Shown here: piece by piece, positions 26,611-35,316 of the stretch
Layout: the number at the start of each line of letters is the position of its first letter
Numbering within the stretch: the stretch's first letter is position 1
From: Halonatronomonas sp964558325
GTDB taxonomy: Bacteria > Bacillota > Halanaerobiia > Halanaerobiales > Halarsenatibacteraceae
Direction: 5' to 3'
NCBI GenBank assembly: GCA_964558325.1
Contig: CAZLCX010000011.1
Location: forward strand, 1-64,000
DNA: 64,000 bases
Notes under the pieces: generated by a model
Databases searched by the model: none
Seen by the model: only the letters and a program-made list of their open reading frames with translations
What the model was told of the DNA's origin: nothing
Position numbers and translations under genes: made by a program

Positions 26611-27687
26611 CTATAATCTTTCTCTCTGATAATCTTTGGCCTCTTCTTCGCCTCGAACAACTCTTAAACCTCCAGAAGCAAGATGCTCCATCTCCTCTGC
26701 CCCTGGATAAATGAAGACAGGTGCCAGATAGGAAATCATCTCTTCAATAGCATCTGTCAGGTATTCAGAGTTAGCAAGTCCTCCTGTTAAGAAAATGGCA
26801 TTAACTTCTCCTTTTAAAACAGACGCCATTGCTCCAATCTCTTTGGCAATCTGATAAACCATTCCATCATAAATAAGCTTAGCCTTCTGATCACCAGCAG
26901 AAATTCTATCTTCAATCTCTCTGCCATCTGCTGTACCTAAATAGGCAGTCAGCCCCCCTTTTCCTACTAATTCTTTTTTGAACTCTGATTGTTCAGGCCT
27001 ATTTTCGAAGATATAATTTACCAAATCCAGGGCAGGTAATGTTCCAACTCTTTCAGGAGAATAGGGGCCTCCCTGATTGGCGTTGTTTACATCTACTATT
27101 TTACCATATTCCAGGGCAGCAATGGAAATCCCGCCTCCTAAATGAACTCCTATCTGATTAATTTCATGAAAGTCTTTTCCTAACTCATTTGCAACTTTTC
27201 TGCCAACAGCCTTTAAATTCAGAGCATGTGACTGACATTTTCTTGGCAGTTCTGGTAAACCAGAAAGTCTGGCTACAGGTTTAAATTCATCAACAGCAAC
27301 TGGATCAACTATATAAGCCTCTGCCTTAGTTTCATCAGCAAAATTATAGGCAATAATAGCAGCCAGATTTGAAGCATGCTCACCATTTTTCCCGACCTTT
27401 AAATCCTCAACAATCTCTTCACCAACCAAATAGGTGCCTCCAGGAATTGGGTCAAGCAAACCTCCCCGAGCAACAAAAAAATCAAAATCCTCAAGCTGAT
27501 AGCCTGCTTCTTTAACAGCTTCAAAAATTAATTCCTCTCTCCAGTTTAACTGATCAATTATCTTATTAAATTCATCTATTTCAACCCTTGAATGGTTCAA
27601 GGTTTCTGCCCATTCCTCTTTATTACCATTGAAAATAGCTATTTTAGTTGAAGTTGAACCAGGATTAATTATTAATGACCTTTCCAA
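26611..27687 (-). CDS. buk: Butyrate kinase
   Basis: 358 aa, ASKHA-fold acyl kinase. N-terminal phosphate loop LIINPGSTSTKIAIFNG, then FVARGGLLDPIPGGTY, HLGGGISIAAL and AIFLTGGLANS. It makes ATP from butyryl (or branched acyl) phosphate. The TTG start follows GGGGTG at 6 bases. No phosphotransbutyrylase (ptb) is next to it, which is unusual since ptb-buk normally pair; the partner must be elsewhere or the enzyme uses another acyl phosphate. Confidence 0.93.
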   Translation of the reverse strand: MERSLIINPGSTSTKIAIFNGNKEEWAETLNHSRVEIDEFNKIIDQLNWREELIFEAVKEAGYQLEDFDFFVARGGLLDPIPGGTYLVGEEIVEDLKVGKNGEHASNLAAIIAYNFADETKAEAYIVDPVAVDEFKPVARLSGLPELPRKCQSHALNLKAVGRKVANELGKDFHEINQIGVHLGGGISIAALEYGKIVDVNNANQGGPYSPERVGTLPALDLVNYIFENRPEQSEFKKELVGKGGLTAYLGTADGREIEDRISAGDQKAKLIYDGMVYQIAKEIGAMASVLKGEVNAIFLTGGLANSEYLTDAIEEMISYLAPVFIYPGAEEMEHLASGGLRVVRGEEEAKDYQRERL

Positions 27688-27701
27688 AACTCTCACCCCA
27701 C

Positions 27702-28715
27702 TTAATTATTATTTAACTCATTTAAAGCCTTAGCCGGCCAGCTTTTATCCTTTAATTGGGCCCGACCAACACCTACAAGTTCTGTTCTTCCAGAAACCAA
27801 TAATTTTTCTGCAAAACTCGCTGTTTTAATTCCACCAGCAATTAATATTGGTGGCAGCTCAGATTCATTTATCTGATTTTTAAATTCATCTGCCAAATAA
27901 GCAGTAAAACCTTCCTGGCCTTCATCTAAGACACCATAACCCTTTAAACCCCCAGATAAATCCAGTAAGTCGATAGAATCAAGATATGGCCTAATACCTT
28001 CAGCTGCTTTCCCAGGTTTTAAACCATCTTCTTCTGAATCGTCAGCCCCTAACCTGAGCCCAAGGGGATAGTCATCACCAACAACTTCCCTGACAGCTTC
28101 AATTACCTCTCCAATAATTCGAAATCTATTAGCTAATGAACCTCCGTATTCATCTTCCCTTTTATTTGTCAGAGGCGAAATAAACTGATTTAATAAATAA
28201 CCATGGGCGGCATGAATTTCTATAAAGTTAAATCCAGCTTCTTTAGCAATTCTTGCAGATCTGGAGTATAATTCAATTAATTCATCAATATTTTTTCTAG
28301 AAAGCTTTTCAATACTATAATCTCCCTCAACCCCCGGCGGTTTAACTCCAGAAGGTGAGTAAGATTTCTGACCAGTAACTTCTGGATCAGCCTTTGCCCC
28401 TGCATGGGCAAGCTGAATGCCGGCAGCTGACCCTGCTGATTTAATTAAACTGGCAAGTTGCTTTAATCCTTCTAATTTATCACCATCATTGACCGCCAGT
28501 TGATTTGCACTGGCCTTGCCAGCCTCATCAATATAACAATGTTCTACAATCATCAAACCATTTCCTGTCCGCTCTCTGTAATAATCTAATAATTCATCAG
28601 TTACCTTACCATTATCGGTAGCCTTTTCACTGGCTAATGGTGGCAAAACAATTCTATTTTTTAAGATTAAATTATTTATCTGAATCGGAGTCAGTAATTT
28701 ATAGGTTTCAGGCAT
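27702..28715 (-). CDS. Old-yellow-enzyme-type NADH:flavin oxidoreductase
   Basis: 337 aa, single FMN-binding TIM barrel without the C-terminal NADH/FeS domains of 2,4-dienoyl-CoA reductase. Typical parts: LKNRIVLPPLASEKAT, MIVEHCYIDEAGK, HAGAKADP, FIEIHAAHGYLLNQFISPLTNKREDEYGG in outline, and AGGIKTASFAEKLL. Likely reduces an activated C=C bond; the natural substrate is unknown. The start ATG abuts the HPr stop, with AAGGAGG upstream. Confidence 0.9.
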   Translation of the reverse strand: MPETYKLLTPIQINNLILKNRIVLPPLASEKATDNGKVTDELLDYYRERTGNGLMIVEHCYIDEAGKASANQLAVNDGDKLEGLKQLASLIKSAGSAAGIQLAHAGAKADPEVTGQKSYSPSGVKPPGVEGDYSIEKLSRKNIDELIELYSRSARIAKEAGFNFIEIHAAHGYLLNQFISPLTNKREDEYGGSLANRFRIIGEVIEAVREVVGDDYPLGLRLGADDSEEDGLKPGKAAEGIRPYLDSIDLLDLSGGLKGYGVLDEGQEGFTAYLADEFKNQINESELPPILIAGGIKTASFAEKLLVSGRTELVGVGRAQLKDKSWPAKALNELNNN

Positions 28716-28973
28716 CTATTCTGCCTCCTTCAAAAAATCAACTAGATCATTGACTGCTCTTTTTTCATCATTTCCTTCAGCTCTAATTATTATTCTATCT
28801 CCTTTACCTGCAGCAAGGGCCAGCAGACTAATTATACTCTTGCCATTAGCTGGCTCTCCATCATGAACAATTTCTATTTCAGAATTATATTTACCTGCCC
28901 TTTCAACAAAACTGGCTGCCGGTCTTGCATGCAGACCATATTTACTTGTTATTTTTATCTCCCTTTCATACAT
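28716..28973 (-). CDS. ptsH: HPr-family phosphocarrier protein
   Basis: 85 aa. The active-site histidine is in KYGLHARPAASFV (His15) and the regulatory serine in NGKSIISLLALAAGKG (Ser46), so both the PTS transfer site and the HPr kinase site are kept. No ptsI is adjacent. It might be a PTS HPr or a purely regulatory paralogue; the histidine argues against a Crh-type protein. Confidence 0.9.
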   Translation of the reverse strand: MYEREIKITSKYGLHARPAASFVERAGKYNSEIEIVHDGEPANGKSIISLLALAAGKGDRIIIRAEGNDEKRAVNDLVDFLKEAE

Positions 28974-28975
28974 CT

Positions 28976-29836
28976 TTATTTCCCCCTGACAAACCCAGTT
29001 AATTCTCTAAATGCTTCAAATATTGCTTTAGTTTCTGCTCCAACCTTTCCATTACCAACAACTTTATCGTTTATCTGAACAACTGGCATAATTTCTGTAG
29101 TAGTTCCAGTTAAAAAAACCTGATTGGAATTAAGTAATGTATAATAAGGAATACTTTCTTCGTTAACTTTAAAGCCTAATTTCGGTGCAAGTTTATTAAT
29201 TACTGTCTGCCTGGTTATGCCATTTAAAATATAATTTGTTGCAGGAGGAGTTATAATTGTATCATCTTCAACAATAAATATATTAGAACTGGAGCCCTCT
29301 GTAATAAAACCATCTCTTGTCATTACAGCTTCATAGGCACCTGATTTTTTAGCTTTCTTTTTAGCCAGTATATTCGGTAAAAGAGCTATAGATTTAATAT
29401 AACAGCGGGACCAGCGTTCATCAGGAAGAGTTATAATCTTAACTCCTTCCTCGAAATATTTTTCCGGATTAGGATTTAATGGTCCTGCCTTCATTATAAT
29501 TATTGGCTCCATCTCATCTGGATATGCGTGACTTCTTGGTGCGGCCCCACGAGACACCTGTATATAAAGTTTAGCATTCTTATCTGCAAAATCTGTTTCT
29601 GCTAAATAATTTTTAGCTTCCTTGATTAAAATATCAGCTGGAGGTATTTCAATATCAATTTCACTGGCTGAAAAGACCAGCCTTTCCATATGCTCTTTTA
29701 GTGTAAATGGCTCACCCTGATAAAATGCTACTACCTCATAAACCCCATCAGCAAATTGATAACCTCTATCTTCTATGTCAATACTAGCGTTTTCTCTATT
29801 TATTATCTTGCCATTTAAATAAATTTTTTCAGTCAT
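28976..29836 (-). CDS. dat: D-amino-acid transaminase
   Basis: 286 aa, class IV PLP aminotransferase. IEDRGYQFADGVYEVV at the N-terminus is characteristic of the D-alanine transaminase branch. The PLP lysine is in YIKSIALLPNILAKKKA, and the phosphate-binding end in TREGSSSNIFIV-like ITEGSSSNIFIVED. It would make D-alanine or D-glutamate for the cell wall. A branched-chain aminotransferase is less likely given the length and N-terminus. Confidence 0.88.
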   Translation of the reverse strand: MTEKIYLNGKIINRENASIDIEDRGYQFADGVYEVVAFYQGEPFTLKEHMERLVFSASEIDIEIPPADILIKEAKNYLAETDFADKNAKLYIQVSRGAAPRSHAYPDEMEPIIIMKAGPLNPNPEKYFEEGVKIITLPDERWSRCYIKSIALLPNILAKKKAKKSGAYEAVMTRDGFITEGSSSNIFIVEDDTIITPPATNYILNGITRQTVINKLAPKLGFKVNEESIPYYTLLNSNQVFLTGTTTEIMPVVQINDKVVGNGKVGAETKAIFEAFRELTGFVRGK

Positions 29837-29861
29837 TTATCTACCCACCTATTTATATTTT

Positions 29862-30092
29862 TTAGAAAAAATAATTAATTATTCTAATTAACAGATTTAA
29901 AATAAGACTCACAATAATCATTGTAGTAATTGGAAAATATAAATTAAAGTTATCTCTTTCAATTCTAATATCTCCAGGTAAATTTCCAAACCAGTTAAAT
30001 AAATTAAAACCTGATAAGACAATTAGTCCTATTAATATCAATAAAAAACCTATGCTAATAATTAATTTCCCAATCGTCTCCATATCAAACAT
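29862..30092 (-). CDS. DUF2905 small membrane protein
   Basis: 76 aa: two hydrophobic helices (about 8-30 and 50-73) joined by NWFGNLPGDIRIERDNFNLYFP, the conserved centre of the DUF2905 family. No function is known. It lies between tatD and dat in the same direction, with AGGTGAT before the ATG. Confidence 0.8.
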   Translation of the reverse strand: MFDMETIGKLIISIGFLLILIGLIVLSGFNLFNWFGNLPGDIRIERDNFNLYFPITTMIIVSLILNLLIRIINYFF

Positions 30093-30107
30093 AATCTATC
30101 ACCTAAA

Positions 30108-30878
30108 TCAATCTATTTTAAAGAGGTCTAAACCATTTTGAGTAGTTATTTCTGCAACTTTTTCAATAGTAAGATTATGGCATTTAGCTACCTGCCTGGC
30201 AACCTCTTTTACCCTGGCAGGTTCATTCCGCCGTCCCCGGTATGGTTCTGGCGACATATAGGGTGAATCTGTTTCAACTAAAATTTTTCTAATTGGTGTA
30301 TTACTAACTATTCTTCTCAACCACTCAAGATTATTAAATGTAATTAAACCAGTAAAACCAATATGAAAATCTAAATCTAATAATTCTTTAGCCATTTCTG
30401 CACTACTGGAATAACAATGAACTACACCTCCATTTTCAGAATCCCATTCCTCTCTCAAAATATTAAGTGTATCTTCTTCAGCCTCTCGACTATGAATTAT
30501 TACTGGCAAATCAAGGCTGGAGGCCAGCCTTAACTGGGCCCTAAATGCCTGCCGCTGCTCATCCCTTGGTGAATTATCATAATGATAATCTAAACCAATC
30601 TCACCAAAAGCTATAACTTTTTTACTTTCTGCTAATTTTTCAAACTTTTTAGCAATCTCAATATTATAAATTGAGGCCTCATGGGGATGAATTCCAACTG
30701 CAGCGTATATATCAGGAAACTCCTCTGCTAATTTCACAGCTCTCTGACTTGATTCTAAGTCAGCCCCACAATCCAAAATGTATTTAACTCCCTCTCTTCT
30801 AGCTCTTTTAATAACCTTATTTCTATCTTTATTATATCTTGGAAAGTCTATATGTGCATGTGTATCAAATAACTCCAT
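30108..30878 (-). CDS. tatD: TatD-family metal-dependent DNase
   Basis: 256 aa TIM-barrel hydrolase. Metal ligands: FDTHAHIDF, GEIGLDYHYD, PVIIHSREAEED, VVHCYSSS and LVETDSPYMSP. Family members are 3'-5' exonucleases or deoxyribonucleases. It heads the minus-strand group tatD-DUF2905-dat and is divergent from the cysteine desulfurase gene. Confidence 0.94.
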   Translation of the reverse strand: MELFDTHAHIDFPRYNKDRNKVIKRARREGVKYILDCGADLESSQRAVKLAEEFPDIYAAVGIHPHEASIYNIEIAKKFEKLAESKKVIAFGEIGLDYHYDNSPRDEQRQAFRAQLRLASSLDLPVIIHSREAEEDTLNILREEWDSENGGVVHCYSSSAEMAKELLDLDFHIGFTGLITFNNLEWLRRIVSNTPIRKILVETDSPYMSPEPYRGRRNEPARVKEVARQVAKCHNLTIEKVAEITTQNGLDLFKID

Positions 30879-30963
30879 TAATTATCACCTTTCTATATAT
30901 ATAATTCTTTGTCCCTATTATATCCTGCTCTCAGGGTCTATGCAAGATATAAAAGCCAAAGAA

Positions 30964-30992
30964 TTTAAATGTATTCAACTATATGGTATAAT
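30964..30992 (+). promoter_or_regulatory. Promoter of the cysteine desulfurase-thiI-murB group
   Basis: -10 TATAAT (30987-30992) with extended TG, and weak -35 TTTAAA (30964-30969) at a 17-base spacer, about 40 bases before the start codon. Confidence 0.65.
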
Positions 30993-31034
30993 AAACGAGA
31001 AAATTAGTGAAATAATTACGGAGTTGATTAATTT

Positions 31035-32168
31035 ATGAAGATGTATTTTGATAATGCAGCAACAACTAAGGTATCAAAAAAAGCTGCAGAAACTGCTTAT
31101 AAAGTAATGACAGAGGATTATGGAAACCCTTCATCAGTCCATAACCCAGGAATTGAAGCAGATAAAATTCTAAAAAAGAGTCGCAATACTATTGCTAATT
31201 ATTTAAAGACCAAACCAGAACAAATTATTTTCACCTCTGGGGGCACAGAAGCAAATAATCTTGCTATTCAGGGAGCTGCATCTATCCGTTCAGGCAGAGG
31301 TCGACATATAATTTCCAGTCAGATAGAACATCCTTCTATCTATAAACAATTTGATAAATTAAGAGATTCAGGTTATAAAATAACACTGGTTGAACCTGAT
31401 TCCTCTGGAATAATCCAGCCTGAAGATGTTATAGCTGAAATAAGAGATGAGACAATCTTGATTTCTGTTATGTATGTCAATAATATTACCGGTGCGATCC
31501 AGCCAATCAGAGAAATCAGCAAAAAAGTTAAAAATATTAATCATAAAATTATTATCCACAGTGATATGATCCAGGCCTTAGGAAAAATAGATTGTTTCCC
31601 TGGAGAATGGAAGATAGATTTAGCTAGCTTTAGCGGTCACAAGCTCCATGGTCCAAAGGGAACTGGCTTCTTATATTTAAATCAACCCCATTATGTCAAT
31701 CCAATCTTATTTGGTGGTGGTCAGGAACAGAATTTAAGAAGCGGAACTGAAAATCTTCCTGGAATAGCCGGAATGGCAAAAGCAATTGAAGAATTAGATC
31801 AATCTAATGATTCTAGGGCAAATATTAATTCTATAAAAAAACATATAATAAATAAAATAAAAAAAGAAATTCCAGAGATCATTATAAATACCCCAGGAAA
31901 ATCTGCTCCTCACATTATTAATATTTCGGTTCCAGGTATCCCAGGAGAAGTAATAGTAAATGCTCTCAACCATCAGGACATTTATATTTCAAGCGGATCA
32001 GCCTGTGCAGGCAGCAGTATCAAATCGAATCATGTCTTAGAAGCAATGGGATTAGATGAAAAAATATCATCAAGTTCTGTTAGAATCAGTTTATCAAAAT
32101 ATAATACTCAAAAAGAAGCTGAGCAACTAATAAATATTTTAAAAGAAGAACTTAACTTTTTATTATAA
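31035..32168 (+). CDS. Cysteine desulfurase (NifS/IscS family)
   Basis: 377 aa PLP enzyme that takes sulfur from cysteine as a persulfide. MYFDNAATTKVS at the start, the PLP lysine in SFSGHKLHGPKGTGFLY, and the active-site cysteine in SSGSACAGSSIKSNH near residue 325. It is directly followed by thiI, so the likely task is sulfur supply for tRNA 4-thiouridine. Start ATG 31035 (GGAG upstream); the ATG two codons on is also possible. Confidence 0.92.
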   Translation: MKMYFDNAATTKVSKKAAETAYKVMTEDYGNPSSVHNPGIEADKILKKSRNTIANYLKTKPEQIIFTSGGTEANNLAIQGAASIRSGRGRHIISSQIEHPSIYKQFDKLRDSGYKITLVEPDSSGIIQPEDVIAEIRDETILISVMYVNNITGAIQPIREISKKVKNINHKIIIHSDMIQALGKIDCFPGEWKIDLASFSGHKLHGPKGTGFLYLNQPHYVNPILFGGGQEQNLRSGTENLPGIAGMAKAIEELDQSNDSRANINSIKKHIINKIKKEIPEIIINTPGKSAPHIINISVPGIPGEVIVNALNHQDIYISSGSACAGSSIKSNHVLEAMGLDEKISSSSVRISLSKYNTQKEAEQLINILKEELNFLL

Positions 32169-32185
32169 ATCCAGAGGTGATTAAA

Positions 32186-33391
32186 ATGTATAAATTAATT
32201 ATTGTTAGATATGGTGAAATGGGGCTAAAAGGTCATAACTTTTCTAAATTTGCCGATGCCCTGGCTGAAGATTTAAATAGACGGCTTAAAAACAAACTGG
32301 ATTTCAACCTGGATAGAACTTTCGGGAGATTCTTTCTATACTTTGAAGAAGAAAAAACAGAGCTCAGTCAGGAAGTTATAGAAACCTTAAAAACTGTTCC
32401 AGGAATAGTTTCTTTCAGCCCAGCAGTTAAATTAGAGCCTGAAAGTAAGATTGAAGATTTAAGTAAAACTGCATTTAAACTTTTCCAGAAAAAGAATCCA
32501 GCCCTACCCTCAACTTTTAGAGTTAAAACAAATCGAGCAAATAAAGGTTTCCCTTTAGAAAGCCCCCAGGTCAGTAGAAAAGTCGGTGGTTTTATCTATG
32601 AAAAAATAAATCAGGGTGATAAAGAACAGCTGTCTGTAGACCTGGATAACCCTGATACAACCATAGAACTGGATATCCGCAAAAGCGGTATCTACTTATT
32701 TATAGATACCTATGCCGGAACTGGCGGTTTACCTGTAGGCAGTGCTGAATCTGCTTTATTGCTTCTTTCAGGAGGTATCGATAGCCCTGTTGCCGGCTGG
32801 GAAATGATCCGCCGGGGAGTAAATTTAAACTTTATTCACTTTCATACACCACCCTATACAGGAGAACGGAATCTTGAAAAGGTTAGAACTCTTGCAAAAA
32901 TCCTGGCAAAATATAATGGAGAGACAGACCTTTATATAGTAAATATAACTAATCTACAGAAAGAAATTAATAAGAGCTGCCACGATGACTATTCAATTAC
33001 TATCTTAAGAAGGATGATGCTTAGAATAGCGTCCAGATTAGGTTTAAAGGTTAATGCCCAGGCCTTAATCACTGGAGACAGTGTCGGCCAGGTTGCCAGC
33101 CAGACCCTTGCCAGTCTTAGAACCATCGGTGATGTAGCAGGATTACCTCTGCTCAGGCCATTAATCACCAGAGATAAAAATGATATAATTAAAGAGGCAA
33201 AAGAAATTGGGACCTTTGAAACTTCAACCCTGCCCTTTGAAGACTGCTGTTCATTATTTTTACCTGATAGCCCGATCACCAGACCGAGACTAAAAAGAAC
33301 AGAACAGACAGAAAGCAACCTTGATTTTGAGCCACTTATCGAAGAAGCATTTACGAATATCGAAAAAGAAAAAATTCAAGGAGAGAATTAA
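32186..33391 (+). CDS. thiI: tRNA 4-thiouridine synthase ThiI
   Basis: 401 aa. N-terminal ferredoxin-like and THUMP domains (to about 170), then the PP-loop adenylation domain with LLLLSGGIDSPVAGW, and TGDSVGQVASQTL. It inserts sulfur at U8 of tRNA. There is no C-terminal rhodanese domain, as in most Firmicutes. The ATG at 32186 follows AGAGGTG; an upstream GTG lies inside that site. Its sulfur donor is probably the adjacent cysteine desulfurase. Confidence 0.95.
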   Translation: MYKLIIVRYGEMGLKGHNFSKFADALAEDLNRRLKNKLDFNLDRTFGRFFLYFEEEKTELSQEVIETLKTVPGIVSFSPAVKLEPESKIEDLSKTAFKLFQKKNPALPSTFRVKTNRANKGFPLESPQVSRKVGGFIYEKINQGDKEQLSVDLDNPDTTIELDIRKSGIYLFIDTYAGTGGLPVGSAESALLLLSGGIDSPVAGWEMIRRGVNLNFIHFHTPPYTGERNLEKVRTLAKILAKYNGETDLYIVNITNLQKEINKSCHDDYSITILRRMMLRIASRLGLKVNAQALITGDSVGQVASQTLASLRTIGDVAGLPLLRPLITRDKNDIIKEAKEIGTFETSTLPFEDCCSLFLPDSPITRPRLKRTEQTESNLDFEPLIEEAFTNIEKEKIQGEN

Positions 33392-33394
33392 TTA

Positions 33395-34330
33395 ATGCCA
33401 GCTAAAATTAAACTACTTAAAAATAAATTACAGAACTCAAAAATCAGTTTTAAAGAAAATGAACCCCTCTCCAAACATACCTCTTTTGAGGTTGGGGGCC
33501 CTGCAGCTATTTTTATTGAACCATCAAATAAAACAGATTTAATTAAATCCTTAGAATTTGTAAAGGAATTTAATATTAATTATTTTATTTTAGGTGGAGG
33601 CAGTAATATAATTGTATCTGATCAAGGTTATAACGGAGCAATTATCGCCATGTCAAAACTTAATAAGGTCAAATTTCAGAAGAATAGAGTTATAGCAGAA
33701 ACAGGCATCTCATTAGAAGAGTTATGTGATATAATCGCAGATAATAATCTTACTGGAATGGAATTTGCCTGTGGTATTCCTGGTAGTCTTGGAGGAGCAG
33801 TCTTTATGAATGCAGGTGCCTATGGTGGAGAAATAAAACAGGTAATTAAAAAAGCTAGTTTAATTTCAAATAATAACGGTATCCTGGAATATAATAAAGA
33901 GCAGCTGGATTTAGATTATCGCCAGAGCATCCTTCAGAAAAATAATTTAATAGCAATAGTAGCTGTTTTAGAATTAAATTCTGCTCCTAAGTCAAAAATA
34001 AAAGAGAAAATGGAAGAATTAAATGAAAGGCGCTGGGCAAAACAGCCCATGGATTATCCAAGTGCAGGTAGTGCTTTCAAAAGACCTCCAGATAACTATG
34101 CCGGCTCATTAATTGAAAAAGCTGGTTTAAAGGGCGAAAAAGTAGGTGGAGCCATGGTTTCAAATAAACATGCCGGCTTTATTATAAATGCTGATAATGC
34201 CAGAGCTGCAGATATTATTGATTTAATGATTATTGTACAAAATAAAGTTAAGAAAAAGTTTAATATTCAATTATACCCAGAACCCCGGTTTTTAGGCCAA
34301 TTCGATAAGTTACCTAAGCTTGATAATTAA
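33395..34330 (+). CDS. murB: UDP-N-acetylenolpyruvoylglucosamine reductase
   Basis: 311 aa FAD enzyme that completes UDP-MurNAc in peptidoglycan synthesis. FAD motifs: HTSFEVGGPAAIF, FILGGGSNIIVSDQGYNG, FACGIPGSLGGAVFMNAGAYGGE; catalytic serine in PSAGSAFKRP, and the C-terminal PEPRFLG. This is the type II MurB length. Three bases after thiI, with AAGGAGAG upstream. Confidence 0.96.
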   Translation: MPAKIKLLKNKLQNSKISFKENEPLSKHTSFEVGGPAAIFIEPSNKTDLIKSLEFVKEFNINYFILGGGSNIIVSDQGYNGAIIAMSKLNKVKFQKNRVIAETGISLEELCDIIADNNLTGMEFACGIPGSLGGAVFMNAGAYGGEIKQVIKKASLISNNNGILEYNKEQLDLDYRQSILQKNNLIAIVAVLELNSAPKSKIKEKMEELNERRWAKQPMDYPSAGSAFKRPPDNYAGSLIEKAGLKGEKVGGAMVSNKHAGFIINADNARAADIIDLMIIVQNKVKKKFNIQLYPEPRFLGQFDKLPKLDN

Positions 34331-34347
34331 TCTAACTTTGTAACACC

Positions 34348-34381
34348 AAAAGGGACAGTTAACTAACTGTCCCTTTTTTTA
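34348..34381. terminator. Terminator after murB, overlapping the GIY-YIG gene end
   Basis: 10-bp stem AGGGACAGTT/AACTGTCCCT with a 4-base loop, followed by seven or more T on the plus strand and preceded by AAAA, so it can work both ways. The GIY-YIG stop codon (34359-34361) lies inside the hairpin. Confidence 0.88.
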
Positions 34382-34610
34382 TCAATTCTAATTTATTTGT
34401 TCTGGAAAGTTGTTTTATCTCATACTCCCTTTTCATTGCCTCACTTTTATCAGCAAATTCCTCTAAATAAACCAATTTTACCGGTCTTCTACCTCTTGTA
34501 TATTTAGCACCATCACCTGAATTATGCTCTTCTATTCTTCTTACTGGATCATTAGTATAACCTGTGTAAAGAGTATTATCAGAACATTTTACAATATAAA
34601 CATAATCCAT
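34359..34610 (-). CDS. GIY-YIG nuclease-fold protein
   Basis: 83 aa, a stand-alone GIY-YIG domain of the small YhbQ/UPF0213 type. Signature YVYIVKCSDNTLYTGYTNDPVRRIEEHNSG, GAKYTRGRRPVKLVY and EAMKREYEIKQLSR. Such proteins bind or cleave nucleic acid, with no agreed role. The ATG has no strong ribosome site and lies 5 bases after the upstream stop, so translation is probably coupled. The last residues are encoded inside a transcription terminator. Confidence 0.88.
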   Translation of the reverse strand: MDYVYIVKCSDNTLYTGYTNDPVRRIEEHNSGDGAKYTRGRRPVKLVYLEEFADKSEAMKREYEIKQLSRTNKLELIKKGTVS

Positions 34611-34615
34611 CTTAG

Positions 34616-35095
34616 TTATAGGCTTGCATTTAATTTTACTAGATCTAGCAAATGTTGTTTTTCTTCATCAATTAATTGTTTTATTATATCCACTGTATCA
34701 CCAGAATGATTATCCAGCATCTCAGTATAAAGCAATATCGAATCCTTTTCAGCCTGAATAGCAAGTTTTAAAACTTCTTCAATTGAATCAAAATCCTTAT
34801 CAATTATTTCATCCCCTGGAAATACAACAAATTCCACCAGTGCATTAAGATAAGTGCTTACTTCTTCATTATAAACATGATCTTCTTTATAGTCTGAATT
34901 TGCCTTTATCTTTTCCCCTATATTATCAAATCTTTGAAAATGGTCTTTTTCATCTCCTGCAAGCCTTAAAAATAATTCTCTAACCTTTTTATTATCTGTC
35001 TTATCAGCCTGAGATCTATAAAAATTCAAACCCCTCTTCTCAATGTCTTTGGCCATCTCTATAACTTCCATTTTGCTGAATTGTTGATTTAGCAT
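34616..35095 (-). CDS. Rubrerythrin-like ferritin-fold diiron protein
   Basis: 159-aa four-helix protein without the C-terminal rubredoxin domain. Iron-ligand helices: EMAKDIEKRGLNFY, LAGDEKDHFQRF, LAIQAEKDSILLYTEM and LIDEEKQHLLDL, the E/ExxH pattern of rubrerythrins. It probably takes part in peroxide or iron handling. It is divergent from nrdJ. Confidence 0.85.
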   Translation of the reverse strand: MLNQQFSKMEVIEMAKDIEKRGLNFYRSQADKTDNKKVRELFLRLAGDEKDHFQRFDNIGEKIKANSDYKEDHVYNEEVSTYLNALVEFVVFPGDEIIDKDFDSIEEVLKLAIQAEKDSILLYTEMLDNHSGDTVDIIKQLIDEEKQHLLDLVKLNASL

Positions 35096-35195
35096 TATTT
35101 GTCCCCCTAGAAATTTATTTTGTTGATTATTACTATATATTATCTTACATTATCAAGGATTAGATATCAATAAATATCTTTCATTAAAATAAAAT

Positions 35196-35211
35196 ACACG
35201 ATATATAGTGG
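35196..35211. promoter_or_regulatory. NrdR box 1
   Basis: ACACGATATATAGTGG matches the 16-bp NrdR consensus acaCwAtATaTwGtgt. Its centre is exactly 32 bp from box 2, the three-turn spacing seen for NrdR box pairs upstream of ribonucleotide reductase genes. Confidence 0.88.
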
Positions 35212-35227
35212 TTTGTTTTAAAAAATA

Positions 35228-35243
35228 ATACTATATATAGAGA
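35228..35243. promoter_or_regulatory. NrdR box 2
   Basis: ATACTATATATAGAGA, second member of the NrdR pair, ending 7 bases before the -35 hexamer of nrdJ. Confidence 0.85.
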
Positions 35244-35250
35244 TTGATCA

Positions 35251-35279
35251 TTTATTTTAAGATTATTATCTGATATAAT
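35251..35279 (+). promoter_or_regulatory. Promoter of nrdJ
   Basis: -10 TATAAT (35274-35279) with extended TG and weak -35 TTTATT (35251-35256), 17-base spacer. It lies directly downstream of the two NrdR boxes. Confidence 0.75.
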
Positions 35280-35316
35280 ATAAGCAGAAAATATAAATAA
35301 AAAGGTGGTAATAAAA

